Assembly: GCA_913045415.1 (NCBI GenBank)
Contig: CAJWPW010000110.1
Location: 1-5,115 of the forward strand
Direction: 5' to 3'
From: an uncultured Fidelibacterota bacterium
GTDB taxonomy: Bacteria; Marinisomatota; Marinisomatia; Marinisomatales; UBA1611
DNA: 5,115 nucleotides
In this document: in pieces, positions 1 to 5,115 of the stretch
Layout: every line of letters starts with the position of its first letter
Numbering within the stretch: position 1 is the first letter of the stretch
Position numbers and translations under genes: made by a program
Notes under the pieces: generated by a model
Seen by the model: only the letters and a program-made list of their open reading frames with translations
Database searches by the model: none
Told to the model about the DNA's origin: nothing

Positions 1-65
1 CCGTGAGTACTGGGATGCTGGGGCCCAATATTCAGGACCATTTCTTCGCCGTGTATTACTCCCAT
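1..65 (-). CDS. nuoD: NADH-quinone oxidoreductase subunit D, N-terminal fragment
   Basis: This is the 49-kDa-type subunit of respiratory complex I, which with NuoB lines the quinone pocket in the peripheral arm. Only about 21 codons are present; the gene continues past the left edge. Residues 9-22 read MVLNIGPQHPSTHG, the strongly conserved N-terminal NuoD motif whose His residues lie near the quinone headgroup site in characterised complexes. I chose the ATG at 65-63, which overlaps the end of nuoC in another frame, because it adds the few residues usually seen before this motif. An AAGGAAGG stretch lies directly upstream of it, rather too close for an ideal Shine-Dalgarno. The alternative start is the ATG at 41-39 (Met9). 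nuoC and nuoD are separate genes here, not the fused nuoCD of enterobacteria. Identity is near certain; the exact start is less so. Confidence 0.9.
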   Translation of the reverse strand, partial: MGVIHGEEMVLNIGPQHPSTH

Positions 66-757
66 CCTTCCTTCACTTTCGGTATGGCTATGCCGTGGTA
101 TGTTTCCTGTACTTCGTAATCTTTTCTCAAGGGATACCCTTCCCAATCTTCCGGTAATAACATTCTTCGATGATCCCGATGGCCGTCAAAAAATATCCCA
201 AACATATCATAAGTTTCCCGCTCGAACCAGTCGCCGATGCGCCAAATCTGTTCAATGGATGGAATGTTAGCCTTATCCCGAGATACGGCAATTCGGATTT
301 CAATTTTATGATCATGAGTCATTGAATGGAGATTATATCTAGCTTCCAGCATATTTTCGCCCACGTCCATTCCAGTTTGACATTGCAAAGAATCAAAATA
401 AAGAGATGGTTCAGATTTCAACCATTTTGCAATTTCGAACCAATTGTCCGGTTTCAGTTGAATATGTGTATCATTTAATTCAGCATCTAACGACCCTTGA
501 AATGTATCCTCGATCATTTTTCCAAATTTCTTGTTGGGATTATCAGAAGGTGGTGTTTCTGCAATTATTTCAGCCGCTGGTTTTTCTTCGCTTGGCGCTG
601 CCGTTGAGGCTGTTTTGGCAGCACGTTTGGCTTTAGCTAAGGCTGCTTTTGCTTTGGAACGAAGAACACGATCTTCAATAGAGTTGATAGGATCCATATC
701 GCCGGCCAGTCCCTTTTCAACTAACTCGGCGATCAATTTCTCTTGATCGGCGCTCAT
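56..757 (-). CDS. nuoC: NADH-quinone oxidoreductase subunit C with N-terminal extension
   Basis: This is the 30-kDa-type subunit of complex I, a peripheral-arm protein that packs against NuoD on the cytoplasmic side and carries no cofactor. The 233-residue product has two parts. Residues from about 77 onward form the usual NuoC domain, ending in the family signature at about 178-214: [14 protein letters not shown], then [20 protein letters not shown]. Residues 1-76 are an extension with a short acidic start, a Lys/Ala-rich run (about 34-54) and a Pro/Glu/Ala linker (about 55-75), predicted by eye to be a charged helix and a flexible tether. The start ATG overlaps the nuoB stop by 4 nt (ATGA), which supports translational coupling and the full-length start; only a weak GGAAA lies upstream. 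No other in-frame start near residue 77 has comparable support. Confidence 0.96.
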   Translation of the reverse strand: MSADQEKLIAELVEKGLAGDMDPINSIEDRVLRSKAKAALAKAKRAAKTASTAAPSEEKPAAEIIAETPPSDNPNKKFGKMIEDTFQGSLDAELNDTHIQLKPDNWFEIAKWLKSEPSLYFDSLQCQTGMDVGENMLEARYNLHSMTHDHKIEIRIAVSRDKANIPSIEQIWRIGDWFERETYDMFGIFFDGHRDHRRMLLPEDWEGYPLRKDYEVQETYHGIAIPKVKEGWE

Positions 758-1245
758 GCCATTTTCCGGGTCAGTGGACGTTCATCCAGAATTTTTTCTT
801 GGAGTTTCAATAATCCCTCAATCAACGCCTCTGGACGAGGTGGACATCCGGGAACATACACATCCACAGGCACAACAATATCCACACCTTTTAATACATG
901 ATATCCATGCTGCCAGTAAGGTCCGCCACTGGTAGCACAGGAGCCCATGGCAATCACATACTTTGGATCAGCCATTTGCTCATATAATTTTTTTACTCGG
1001 AGTGCCATTTTCATAGTAACTGTTCCTGCGACTATCATTACGTCTGCCTGGCGAGGTGATGAACGGGGCATCATACCCAATCTTTCCAGATCGTGGCGAC
1101 TGGCAGCAGCAGCCATCATTTCAATAGCACAACAGGCCAATCCAAATTGGAAATACCACGGCGAGGTCGAACGGGCCCAGCCAATCAATTTATCAAATTT
1201 GGCAACAACAACATTATCTTGAAATCTATTCTCGAGCATCCCCAT
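754..1245 (-). CDS. nuoB: NADH-quinone oxidoreductase subunit B
   Basis: This is the PSST-type subunit of complex I. It holds the terminal [4Fe-4S] cluster N2, which hands electrons to quinone at the NuoB/NuoD interface. The 163-residue length is normal for the family. All four expected cluster ligands are visible: the tandem Cys38-Cys39 in [11 protein letters not shown], Cys103 in [10 protein letters not shown] and Cys134 in [10 protein letters not shown]. The conserved segment [20 protein letters not shown] follows at about 61-80. Its start shares one base with the nuoA stop (TGATG at 1247-1243) and its stop overlaps the nuoC start by 4 nt, so it sits inside a tightly coupled operon. A second Met at residue 3 is an alternative start with no practical consequence. 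Nothing in the sequence suggests loss of function. Confidence 0.98.
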   Translation of the reverse strand: MGMLENRFQDNVVVAKFDKLIGWARSTSPWYFQFGLACCAIEMMAAAASRHDLERLGMMPRSSPRQADVMIVAGTVTMKMALRVKKLYEQMADPKYVIAMGSCATSGGPYWQHGYHVLKGVDIVVPVDVYVPGCPPRPEALIEGLLKLQEKILDERPLTRKMA

Positions 1246-1661
1246 CAGGCATTTTCCTTTAGTTGAATTCGGTCATAACGACCTGCGGCATATTTTACTT
1301 TCCGTTTCACCCAATCCAAATCGGCCTTAACCCAGACATATGCCAAACCCACAATCAAGATCACGAGAAAGATAGACATTTCAACCATGGCAAGAATTCC
1401 AAGGTCTTTAAATACAACAGCCCAGGGAAAAAGGAAAACAACTTCCACATCAAAGATGAGAAAGATAAGGGCGATTACATAAAATCGAATATTAAATTGG
1501 AGCCACGCAGAGCCTTCCGACTCTTCACCACATTCGTAGGTTTCCAACTTTTCTTTTGATTTCTTGGATGGAGCAACTAAGGATTGAACCATCAGGGGTA
1601 CAGCCACCATGATTATTCCTAGAATTGCTGCTACAAGAACAGTCCCAAAATCTCTATACAT
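1245..1661 (-). CDS. nuoA: NADH-quinone oxidoreductase subunit A
   Basis: This is a small membrane subunit of complex I at the junction of peripheral and membrane arms. The 138 residues show three hydrophobic helices (about 7-29, 58-84 and 88-111). The loop between the first two carries the family hallmark YECGEES (42-48), including the conserved Cys44 whose accessibility changes between active and deactive states in studied enzymes. It is followed by [20 protein letters not shown], with conserved acidic residues D71 and E73. It is the first gene of the operon and is followed by nuoB with a 1-nt overlap. The bases upstream of the ATG at 1661 are almost all A and T with no purine-rich Shine-Dalgarno, unlike the start of nadK in the same window. 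A candidate promoter lies at 1724-1692. Confidence 0.97.
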   Translation of the reverse strand: MYRDFGTVLVAAILGIIMVAVPLMVQSLVAPSKKSKEKLETYECGEESEGSAWLQFNIRFYVIALIFLIFDVEVVFLFPWAVVFKDLGILAMVEMSIFLVILIVGLAYVWVKADLDWVKRKVKYAAGRYDRIQLKENA

Positions 1662-1932
1662 AAATTTTATTTTATTGAAGAATTAAGATATGAAATTTAC
1701 TCCGTATAATTTTGGTGAGTCAAACTAAATGTCAGGAATAAATGCAGGAATATTTTAAATATAGATTATACCAGATGGAAAAATAAATTTTATTAAAAAT
1801 GTGCATGATTTGTATAGAAAGTAAATATGTAAAACGGCAATAGTCATGGGATCAATCACAAACTAAAGGTAAATAATTTAATATTTTTGTTTTACGGTTG
1901 GTTCACTTCCCGGAATTCATCTAATTTTTTAT
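1662..1932. other. divergent intergenic region between nuoA and putB
   Basis: This 271-base stretch separates two divergently transcribed genes, so it should hold a promoter for each. It is strongly A/T-rich with no convincing reading frame or RNA gene. It contains an 8-bp direct repeat CAGGAATA at 1733-1740 and 1745-1752 (12-bp period, near one helical turn), followed by a perfect A/T inverted repeat ATATTT-T-AAATAT at 1750-1762. For the plus-strand gene the best -7-like box is TATTTTTG at 1882-1889, a full match to TAnnTTTG, but it lacks a TTTG at the expected upstream distance. No factor can be named for any of these sites. Confidence 0.5.
1692..1724 (-). promoter_or_regulatory. candidate promoter of the nuo operon
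   Basis: Reading the minus strand, a TTTG (1724-1721) is followed after 21 bases by TAAATTTC (1699-1692). This matches the Bacteroidota-type consensus TTTG-N19-21-TAnnTTTG except for the last base. The same bases can also be read as a sigma-70-like TTGACT (1723-1718), an 18-base spacer and TAAATT (1699-1694). Either reading puts the transcript start roughly 25 bases before the nuoA ATG. The region is A/T-rich, so a chance match is possible. Confidence 0.35.
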
Positions 1933-2835
1933 ATGTCACTTTTTAATTCTATAGTCACTTCCGTCCTTCCAATTTTACCTAAATGGTTTGCCAAGCCCTT
2001 TGCTCGGCCTTATGTTGCAGGGCAAACAGAAGATGATGCCGTTGCTCACATCCGCACTCTGAATGAAAAAGGATTCTCTGCAACGGTGGATATTCTTGGT
2101 GAGCATGTTTTAACAAAGGAAGAAGCACGAAATATTACAGCACAATATTGTCATCTATATGATCGCATTGTAAATGAATCACTGGACTGCAATATCTCCA
2201 TGAAGCCCACTCATGTAGGATTAAATATTTCTCTCGCAGAAGCCATGTCAAATATTACAACCATTTTGAAAAAAGCACAGGAGCATGAAAATTTTCTACG
2301 CATTGACATGGAAAATTCTCCTTTCACAGATCAAACCATTGAGATATACCATCACTGCAAGACCATCTATAATAACGTGGGGGTGGTGATTCAATCTTAT
2401 TTACATCGCAGCATTGATGACATACTTTTTTTAGCTAATGATCAATTCAATTCCCGAATCTGTAAGGGTATTTATAAGGAATCCGAATACATTGCCTACC
2501 AGAATCGAGAAGAAATTCAGGACAATTTTTTAAAAATGGCCAAAACTATGGCAACACGAAATGCCTATTCTGGATTTGCAACCCATGATCAAGAGCTCAT
2601 AGATCGATTATTGGATTGGATTATAATGGACAAAATACCCAAAGACCTTTTTGAATTTCAGGTCCTTTATGGCGTGCCCATGAATGGACGATTGGAAGCG
2701 CTTCTTGGAGCTGGGTATAAAGTTCGTGTTTATGTCCCCTATGGCCCTGACTGGTTTGATTATTCGGTTCGCCGTTTAACAGAAAATCCAAAAATAATTT
2801 CTTATGTGCTTAAAAACTTTTTTCGAAAAAGATGA
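1933..2835 (+). CDS. putB: proline dehydrogenase, monofunctional
   Basis: This FAD-dependent enzyme oxidises L-proline to delta-1-pyrroline-5-carboxylate, normally passing electrons to membrane quinone; a separate P5C dehydrogenase, not in this window, would complete the route to glutamate. The 300-residue length fits a stand-alone PRODH barrel, with no fused dehydrogenase as in PutA. Expected barrel landmarks appear in order: KPTHVG (Lys91), RIDMEN (Asp125), VVIQSYLHRS (Gln154), RICKGIY (Arg175, Lys178), FATHD (His218), EFQVLYGV (241-248) and the closing helix with Y277-x-x-R280-R281-L, the substrate-carboxylate-binding signature. The start ATG has no Shine-Dalgarno; TAATTTTTTAT precedes it. 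The stop overlaps the next gene by 4 nt. The symbol follows usage for monofunctional PRODH; some annotations say putA or prodh. Confidence 0.95.
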   Translation: MSLFNSIVTSVLPILPKWFAKPFARPYVAGQTEDDAVAHIRTLNEKGFSATVDILGEHVLTKEEARNITAQYCHLYDRIVNESLDCNISMKPTHVGLNISLAEAMSNITTILKKAQEHENFLRIDMENSPFTDQTIEIYHHCKTIYNNVGVVIQSYLHRSIDDILFLANDQFNSRICKGIYKESEYIAYQNREEIQDNFLKMAKTMATRNAYSGFATHDQELIDRLLDWIIMDKIPKDLFEFQVLYGVPMNGRLEALLGAGYKVRVYVPYGPDWFDYSVRRLTENPKIISYVLKNFFRKR

Positions 2836-3230
2836 ATACCCAATCAACTATCAATCAAATCCTTGAATTAAAAACGATCGCAGTGGTTGGTTTTAGTCCA
2901 AAACCTGAACGTCCTAGCCATTACGTTTCTATATATTTAAAAGAAATGGGCTACAATGTGATCCCAGTAAATCCTGGGCACAAAGAAATTATCGGAATGG
3001 CCAGTTATCCAGATTTGATATCCATTCCTGAAAAAGTGGATGTTGTGGATATATTCCGCCGGTCTGAATTTGTGCCACCTATTGTGGATGCTGCCATTTC
3101 CATAGGTGCAAAAGCCATTTGGATGCAAGACCATGTAATCCATGAAGAAGCAGCCCAAAAAGCTGAAGATGCAGGATTGCTAGTTGTTATGGATGATTGT
3201 ATGCTTAGACAGCATCGACTTATATTTTAA
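2832..3230 (+). CDS. CoA-binding Rossmann-fold protein (YccU/COG1832 type)
   Basis: This 132-residue protein is a single CoA-binding domain of the YccU type, related to the nucleotide-binding domain of succinyl-CoA ligase alpha subunits. Visible family marks are the first strand and loop TIAVVGFSPKPERPSHYVS (15-33), strand two GYNVIPVNPGHKEIIG, DVVDIFRRSEFVPPIV (about 71-86), GAKAIWMQDHVIHEEAA (about 92-108) and the C-terminal VVMDDCMLRQHRLIF. Relatives bind CoA or acyl-CoA when tested, but the physiological role is generally unknown. The C-terminal motif is more often MDRC; here the Arg is replaced by Asp. The ATG overlaps the proline dehydrogenase stop (ATGA), so the two are probably co-translated, although a shared role is only suggested by position. 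The length is normal and the stop falls where the family usually ends. Confidence 0.93.
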   Translation: MNTQSTINQILELKTIAVVGFSPKPERPSHYVSIYLKEMGYNVIPVNPGHKEIIGMASYPDLISIPEKVDVVDIFRRSEFVPPIVDAAISIGAKAIWMQDHVIHEEAAQKAEDAGLLVVMDDCMLRQHRLIF

Positions 3231-3242
3231 AAGGCATTTATA

Positions 3243-4025
3243 ATTATTAAGTCAAATATTAAAAACAAATTTGATACCCAAGGTTTTGCGATCATCCGCA
3301 ATGTCATTAATCCAGATTTGGCGAATGAAGTAGAAAATCATGTTCATTGGCTGAGTGAAAAATACCCTGATATTCGACCGGAAGCATTTCACCATGATCT
3401 ACTTATTCATGATCCATTCATACATCATCTATTAAAACAAAGGGAAATCTTGGATCTTGTTGAACAGTTCATAGGTCCGGATATTGCACTCTTTGGGGCA
3501 CACTACATTGCAAAGAAACCCTTTAACGGAAAGCCAGTGGGCTGGCACCAAGATGGGTCCTACTGGCCGTTGGAACCCATGGATGTGGTATCAGTTTGGC
3601 TAGCTGGGACAAGGTCTACAAAAGAGAATGCCTGTATGAGGGTAATCCCTGGAACACAAAACAAAAGATTATTGAATCCGTCAGAAATGATGGGAGTAGA
3701 TACAGAAAAATATGTCCTTGATTTAGCAATTCATCCCGATGAAATTGATGAATCTAAAGCAGTGGACATTGAACTTAACGCTGGAGATATATCAATCCAC
3801 AACCCCTTTATAATCCACGGCTCCAATGCTAATGTATCCAACCAATGGCGGGTCGGATTAACCTTACGGTATATTCCTACATCTACATATGTGAATCGAG
3901 AAGGATGGGAATGTATTTTATTGCGTGGCAACTCTAAAGAAAAAATAAATAATAATTATGCGAATCGTCCAAAATTTATTGAAGGTAAACATATGCCATT
4001 TAATGGCTTTGAATTATTTAAATAA
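3243..4025 (+). CDS. phytanoyl-CoA dioxygenase (PhyH) family Fe(II)/2-oxoglutarate oxygenase, start uncertain
   Basis: This is a non-heme iron, 2-oxoglutarate-dependent oxygenase of the PhyH family. Numbered from the TTG at 3318 (235 residues), the iron ligands are His77 and Asp79 (GWHQDGSYWP) and His167 (FIIHGSN), with Arg178 in QWRVGLTLRY placed to bind 2-oxoglutarate. ENACMRVIPGTQ (103-114) is the usual PhyH ENG-x-x-x-x-IPGSH loop with Gly replaced by Ala. The TTG is the first standard start, but the frame stays open back to 3231 and encodes FDTQGFAIIRNVI just before it, a typical PhyH first strand, so the protein almost certainly begins earlier. No ATG, GTG or TTG exists in that stretch. 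I provisionally place the start at ATT 3243, 8 bases after AAGG (3231-3234), giving about 260 residues. It lies in the same frame as the preceding gene, after its TAA. The substrate cannot be told from sequence. Confidence 0.88.
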   Translation: MIKSNIKNKFDTQGFAIIRNVINPDLANEVENHVHWLSEKYPDIRPEAFHHDLLIHDPFIHHLLKQREILDLVEQFIGPDIALFGAHYIAKKPFNGKPVGWHQDGSYWPLEPMDVVSVWLAGTRSTKENACMRVIPGTQNKRLLNPSEMMGVDTEKYVLDLAIHPDEIDESKAVDIELNAGDISIHNPFIIHGSNANVSNQWRVGLTLRYIPTSTYVNREGWECILLRGNSKEKINNNYANRPKFIEGKHMPFNGFELFK

Positions 4026-4026
4026 T

Positions 4027-4049
4027 AAACAATAAAAATAATTTTGTTT
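4027..4049. terminator. weak A/T-rich hairpin between convergent genes
   Basis: In the 30-base gap between the convergent dioxygenase and nadK stops, AAACAA-T-AA (4027-4035) can pair with TTTTGTTT (4042-4049) around an A/T loop, with one bulged base. A-rich and T-rich flanks could act in both directions. The stem has a single G-C pair and would be very weak, so this is a candidate based mainly on its position. Confidence 0.22.
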
Positions 4050-4055
4050 TAAATA

Positions 4056-4937
4056 TTAATGCTCTCCCCTTGTCCCCCAGCCCATTTTTGCCCGGAGGGT
4101 TTGGAAGTAATCACGATCTTCAAAATCAACCAAGTTAATATCAAACTCTGCTTTAGTGATTTCCACTTTACACGATGGATCTAAAGATTCATGAATTTGA
4201 CCATCTGCAATGAATAATATGGAGTCATCAGTGTCAGGAAATTCCAAAACAATGCTGGAATCTGCAGGCACTACCAATGGGCGTGATGTTAAAGAATGTG
4301 CTGATGCGGGTGTAATGATCAGGGAATCAACTGTGGGTGTCACAATGGGTCCCCCTGCAGATAATGAATAAGCTGTGGAACCAGTTGGTGTTGCAATGAT
4401 AAGCCCATCGGCTCGATAATTCCCTACCAAATGATTATTCACTTTGACTCTTGCAGTCAACATACGGTGCGATTCTCCATTACCTAGCACAAAATCATTT
4501 AATGCAACATGATGGATTGTATCCCCATTTTTTTGGATGATTGCCTTTGCCAACATTCGTTTTTCCAAAATAAAGTCACCTGCTGCAACCTGGGTTAATC
4601 GGGGGAAAAGGTCATTTTTGGTTACTTTGGCTAAGAATCCCAAGTCGCCTAAATGGATGCCAAGAATTGGAGTTTGGTGATGTCCCATTGCTCGAGCTAA
4701 TGAAAGAAATGTGCCGTCACCACCTAACACCAACATAAAATCCAGTGAACCTATGTCATCCTTGGATGTGATTGCAGGCCGGGTATGATCAGTGCAATTC
4801 TCGTCCTTTAAGATACGTGTCGTCAGATGGGCGATCAACCCATTTTCATCCGCCCAGGATACGATTTTTGGAAAAGTTTCCCAAAAGGAATCCTTCTCCG
4901 TATTCCCCCAAATTCCGAATGTTTTGAGTGGAATCAT
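4056..4937 (-). CDS. nadK: NAD kinase
   Basis: This cytoplasmic enzyme phosphorylates NAD to NADP, using ATP or polyphosphate, and is the only route to NADP in most bacteria. The 293-residue product has the usual two-domain layout. The GGDG motif is at 72-75 within LVLGGDGTFLSLAR, with Asp74 in the catalytic position. GIHLGDLGFLAKV follows at 93-105 and ALNDFVLGNGE (145-155) carries the NAD-binding Asn-Asp. The Gly-rich signature GLIIATPTGSTAYSLSAGGP is at 178-197, and IADGQ (244-248) is near the end. The start is well supported: GAGAGGG sits about 7-8 bases upstream of the ATG, the clearest Shine-Dalgarno in the window. The ATG also overlaps the xseB stop by 4 nt (ATGA), so nadK is probably translated from the xseB message. 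It converges on the dioxygenase gene with a 30-base gap. Confidence 0.97.
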   Translation of the reverse strand: MIPLKTFGIWGNTEKDSFWETFPKIVSWADENGLIAHLTTRILKDENCTDHTRPAITSKDDIGSLDFMLVLGGDGTFLSLARAMGHHQTPILGIHLGDLGFLAKVTKNDLFPRLTQVAAGDFILEKRMLAKAIIQKNGDTIHHVALNDFVLGNGESHRMLTARVKVNNHLVGNYRADGLIIATPTGSTAYSLSAGGPIVTPTVDSLIITPASAHSLTSRPLVVPADSSIVLEFPDTDDSILFIADGQIHESLDPSCKVEITKAEFDINLVDFEDRDYFQTLRAKMGWGTRGEH

Positions 4938-5115
4938 TCAAAATCCCTCTCGATAATCTCACCTTTACTATTTTTGATCAATTCTTGCACTTTTTGTTCT
5001 GCATGTTTCAATTGATCCTGGCAGGATTTAATTAGGGTCATCCCTTCTTCAAACCATTCCAGGCTTTGTTCTAAAGTAGCTTCTCCGGATTCCATACTAT
5101 CCACAAGGGTTTCCA
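4934..5115 (-). CDS. xseB: exodeoxyribonuclease VII small subunit, C-terminal part
   Basis: This is the small subunit of exonuclease VII, which with XseA degrades single-stranded DNA to oligonucleotides. The last 59 codons are present and the start lies beyond the right edge. The visible protein opens with ETLVDSMESGEATLEQSLEW and continues with FEEGMTLIKSCQDQLKHAEQ, then KVQELIK. This is the characteristic XseB pattern of a short helix, a GE-x-(T/S)LE turn and a long second helix that pairs as a coiled coil. The family is usually about 65-85 residues, so only roughly 10-20 residues are missing. The tail GEIIERDFE is charged, and its coding bases also supply the Shine-Dalgarno of nadK. The TGA stop overlaps the nadK ATG. 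xseA is probably upstream, outside the window. Confidence 0.93.
   Translation of the reverse strand, partial: ETLVDSMESGEATLEQSLEWFEEGMTLIKSCQDQLKHAEQKVQELIKNSKGEIIERDFE

Noticed and set aside
406..746. Plus-strand open frames opposite nuoC.
   Set aside because: They are antisense to a clearly conserved NuoC domain and its extension, show no recognisable protein, and lack start signals.
947..1559. Plus-strand open frames opposite nuoB and nuoA.
   Set aside because: They mirror the coding bias of the conserved complex I genes on the other strand and contain no domain-like sequence.
1879..1889. Promoter for putB at TATTTTTG.
   Set aside because: The -7-like box matches, but no TTTG or TTGACA-like box lies at the right distance and such A/T runs are frequent here, so it is only mentioned in the intergenic entry.
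2937..3158. Minus-strand open frame opposite the CoA-binding gene.
   Set aside because: It is a shadow of a recognised gene; its His/Phe/Trp-rich composition is typical of antisense reading.
3228..3318. Possible fusion of the CoA-binding protein and the oxygenase by readthrough of the TAA at 3228, since both are in one frame.
   Set aside because: The CoA-binding protein ends where its family normally ends, the PhyH domain begins about 15 residues later, and TAA followed by A is not a leaky context. Sharing a frame has a one-in-three chance.
3731..3931. Minus-strand open frame opposite the oxygenase.
   Set aside because: It overlaps the conserved iron-ligand and 2-oxoglutarate-binding region of the sense gene and has no family features.
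4827..5015. Plus-strand open frame across the nadK/xseB junction.
   Set aside because: It is antisense to two recognised genes that overlap in coupled fashion, with a Cys/Phe/Ser-rich product typical of a shadow frame.

Overview
The window looks like chromosomal DNA from an AT-rich, respiring bacterium. Its four-subunit complex I front end (separate nuoC and nuoD), monofunctional proline dehydrogenase, and two gene starts with A/T-rich leaders and no Shine-Dalgarno sequence would suit a marine or sediment lineage of the Bacteroidota/Neomarinimicrobiota/Ignavibacteria kind. That placement is an inference from style, not a marker-gene result. No mobile element, CRISPR array, RNA gene or phage gene was seen.

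Layout. Positions 1-1661, minus strand: the start of a nuo operon, nuoA-nuoB-nuoC-nuoD, read right to left. Neighbours are packed with 1-nt, 4-nt and about 10-nt overlaps, and nuoD runs off the left edge. Positions 1662-1932: an A/T-rich divergent intergenic region with a candidate nuo promoter and small repeats. Positions 1933-4025, plus strand: proline dehydrogenase, overlapped by 4 nt by a small CoA-binding Rossmann protein, then a phytanoyl-CoA dioxygenase-like Fe(II)/2-oxoglutarate enzyme. The dioxygenase reading frame has no ATG/GTG/TTG start where homology says it should begin. Positions 4026-5115, minus strand: NAD kinase, overlapped 4 nt by the end of xseB (exonuclease VII small subunit), which runs off the right edge. 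The plus-strand cluster and nadK converge with a 30-nt gap.

How the genes fit together. NuoA-D belong to the NADH:quinone oxidoreductase. Proline dehydrogenase is also a flavoenzyme that generally passes electrons to quinone, and NAD kinase sets the NADP pool, so several genes concern redox metabolism. Only nuoA-D and putB plus the CoA-binding gene have overlaps that point to co-transcription. A functional link between proline oxidation and the dioxygenase is speculative.

I did not find a clear new biological system. The observations most worth checking are the missing standard start of the dioxygenase, the long Ala/Lys/Pro-rich N-terminal extension of NuoC, and the mixed translation-start signals.
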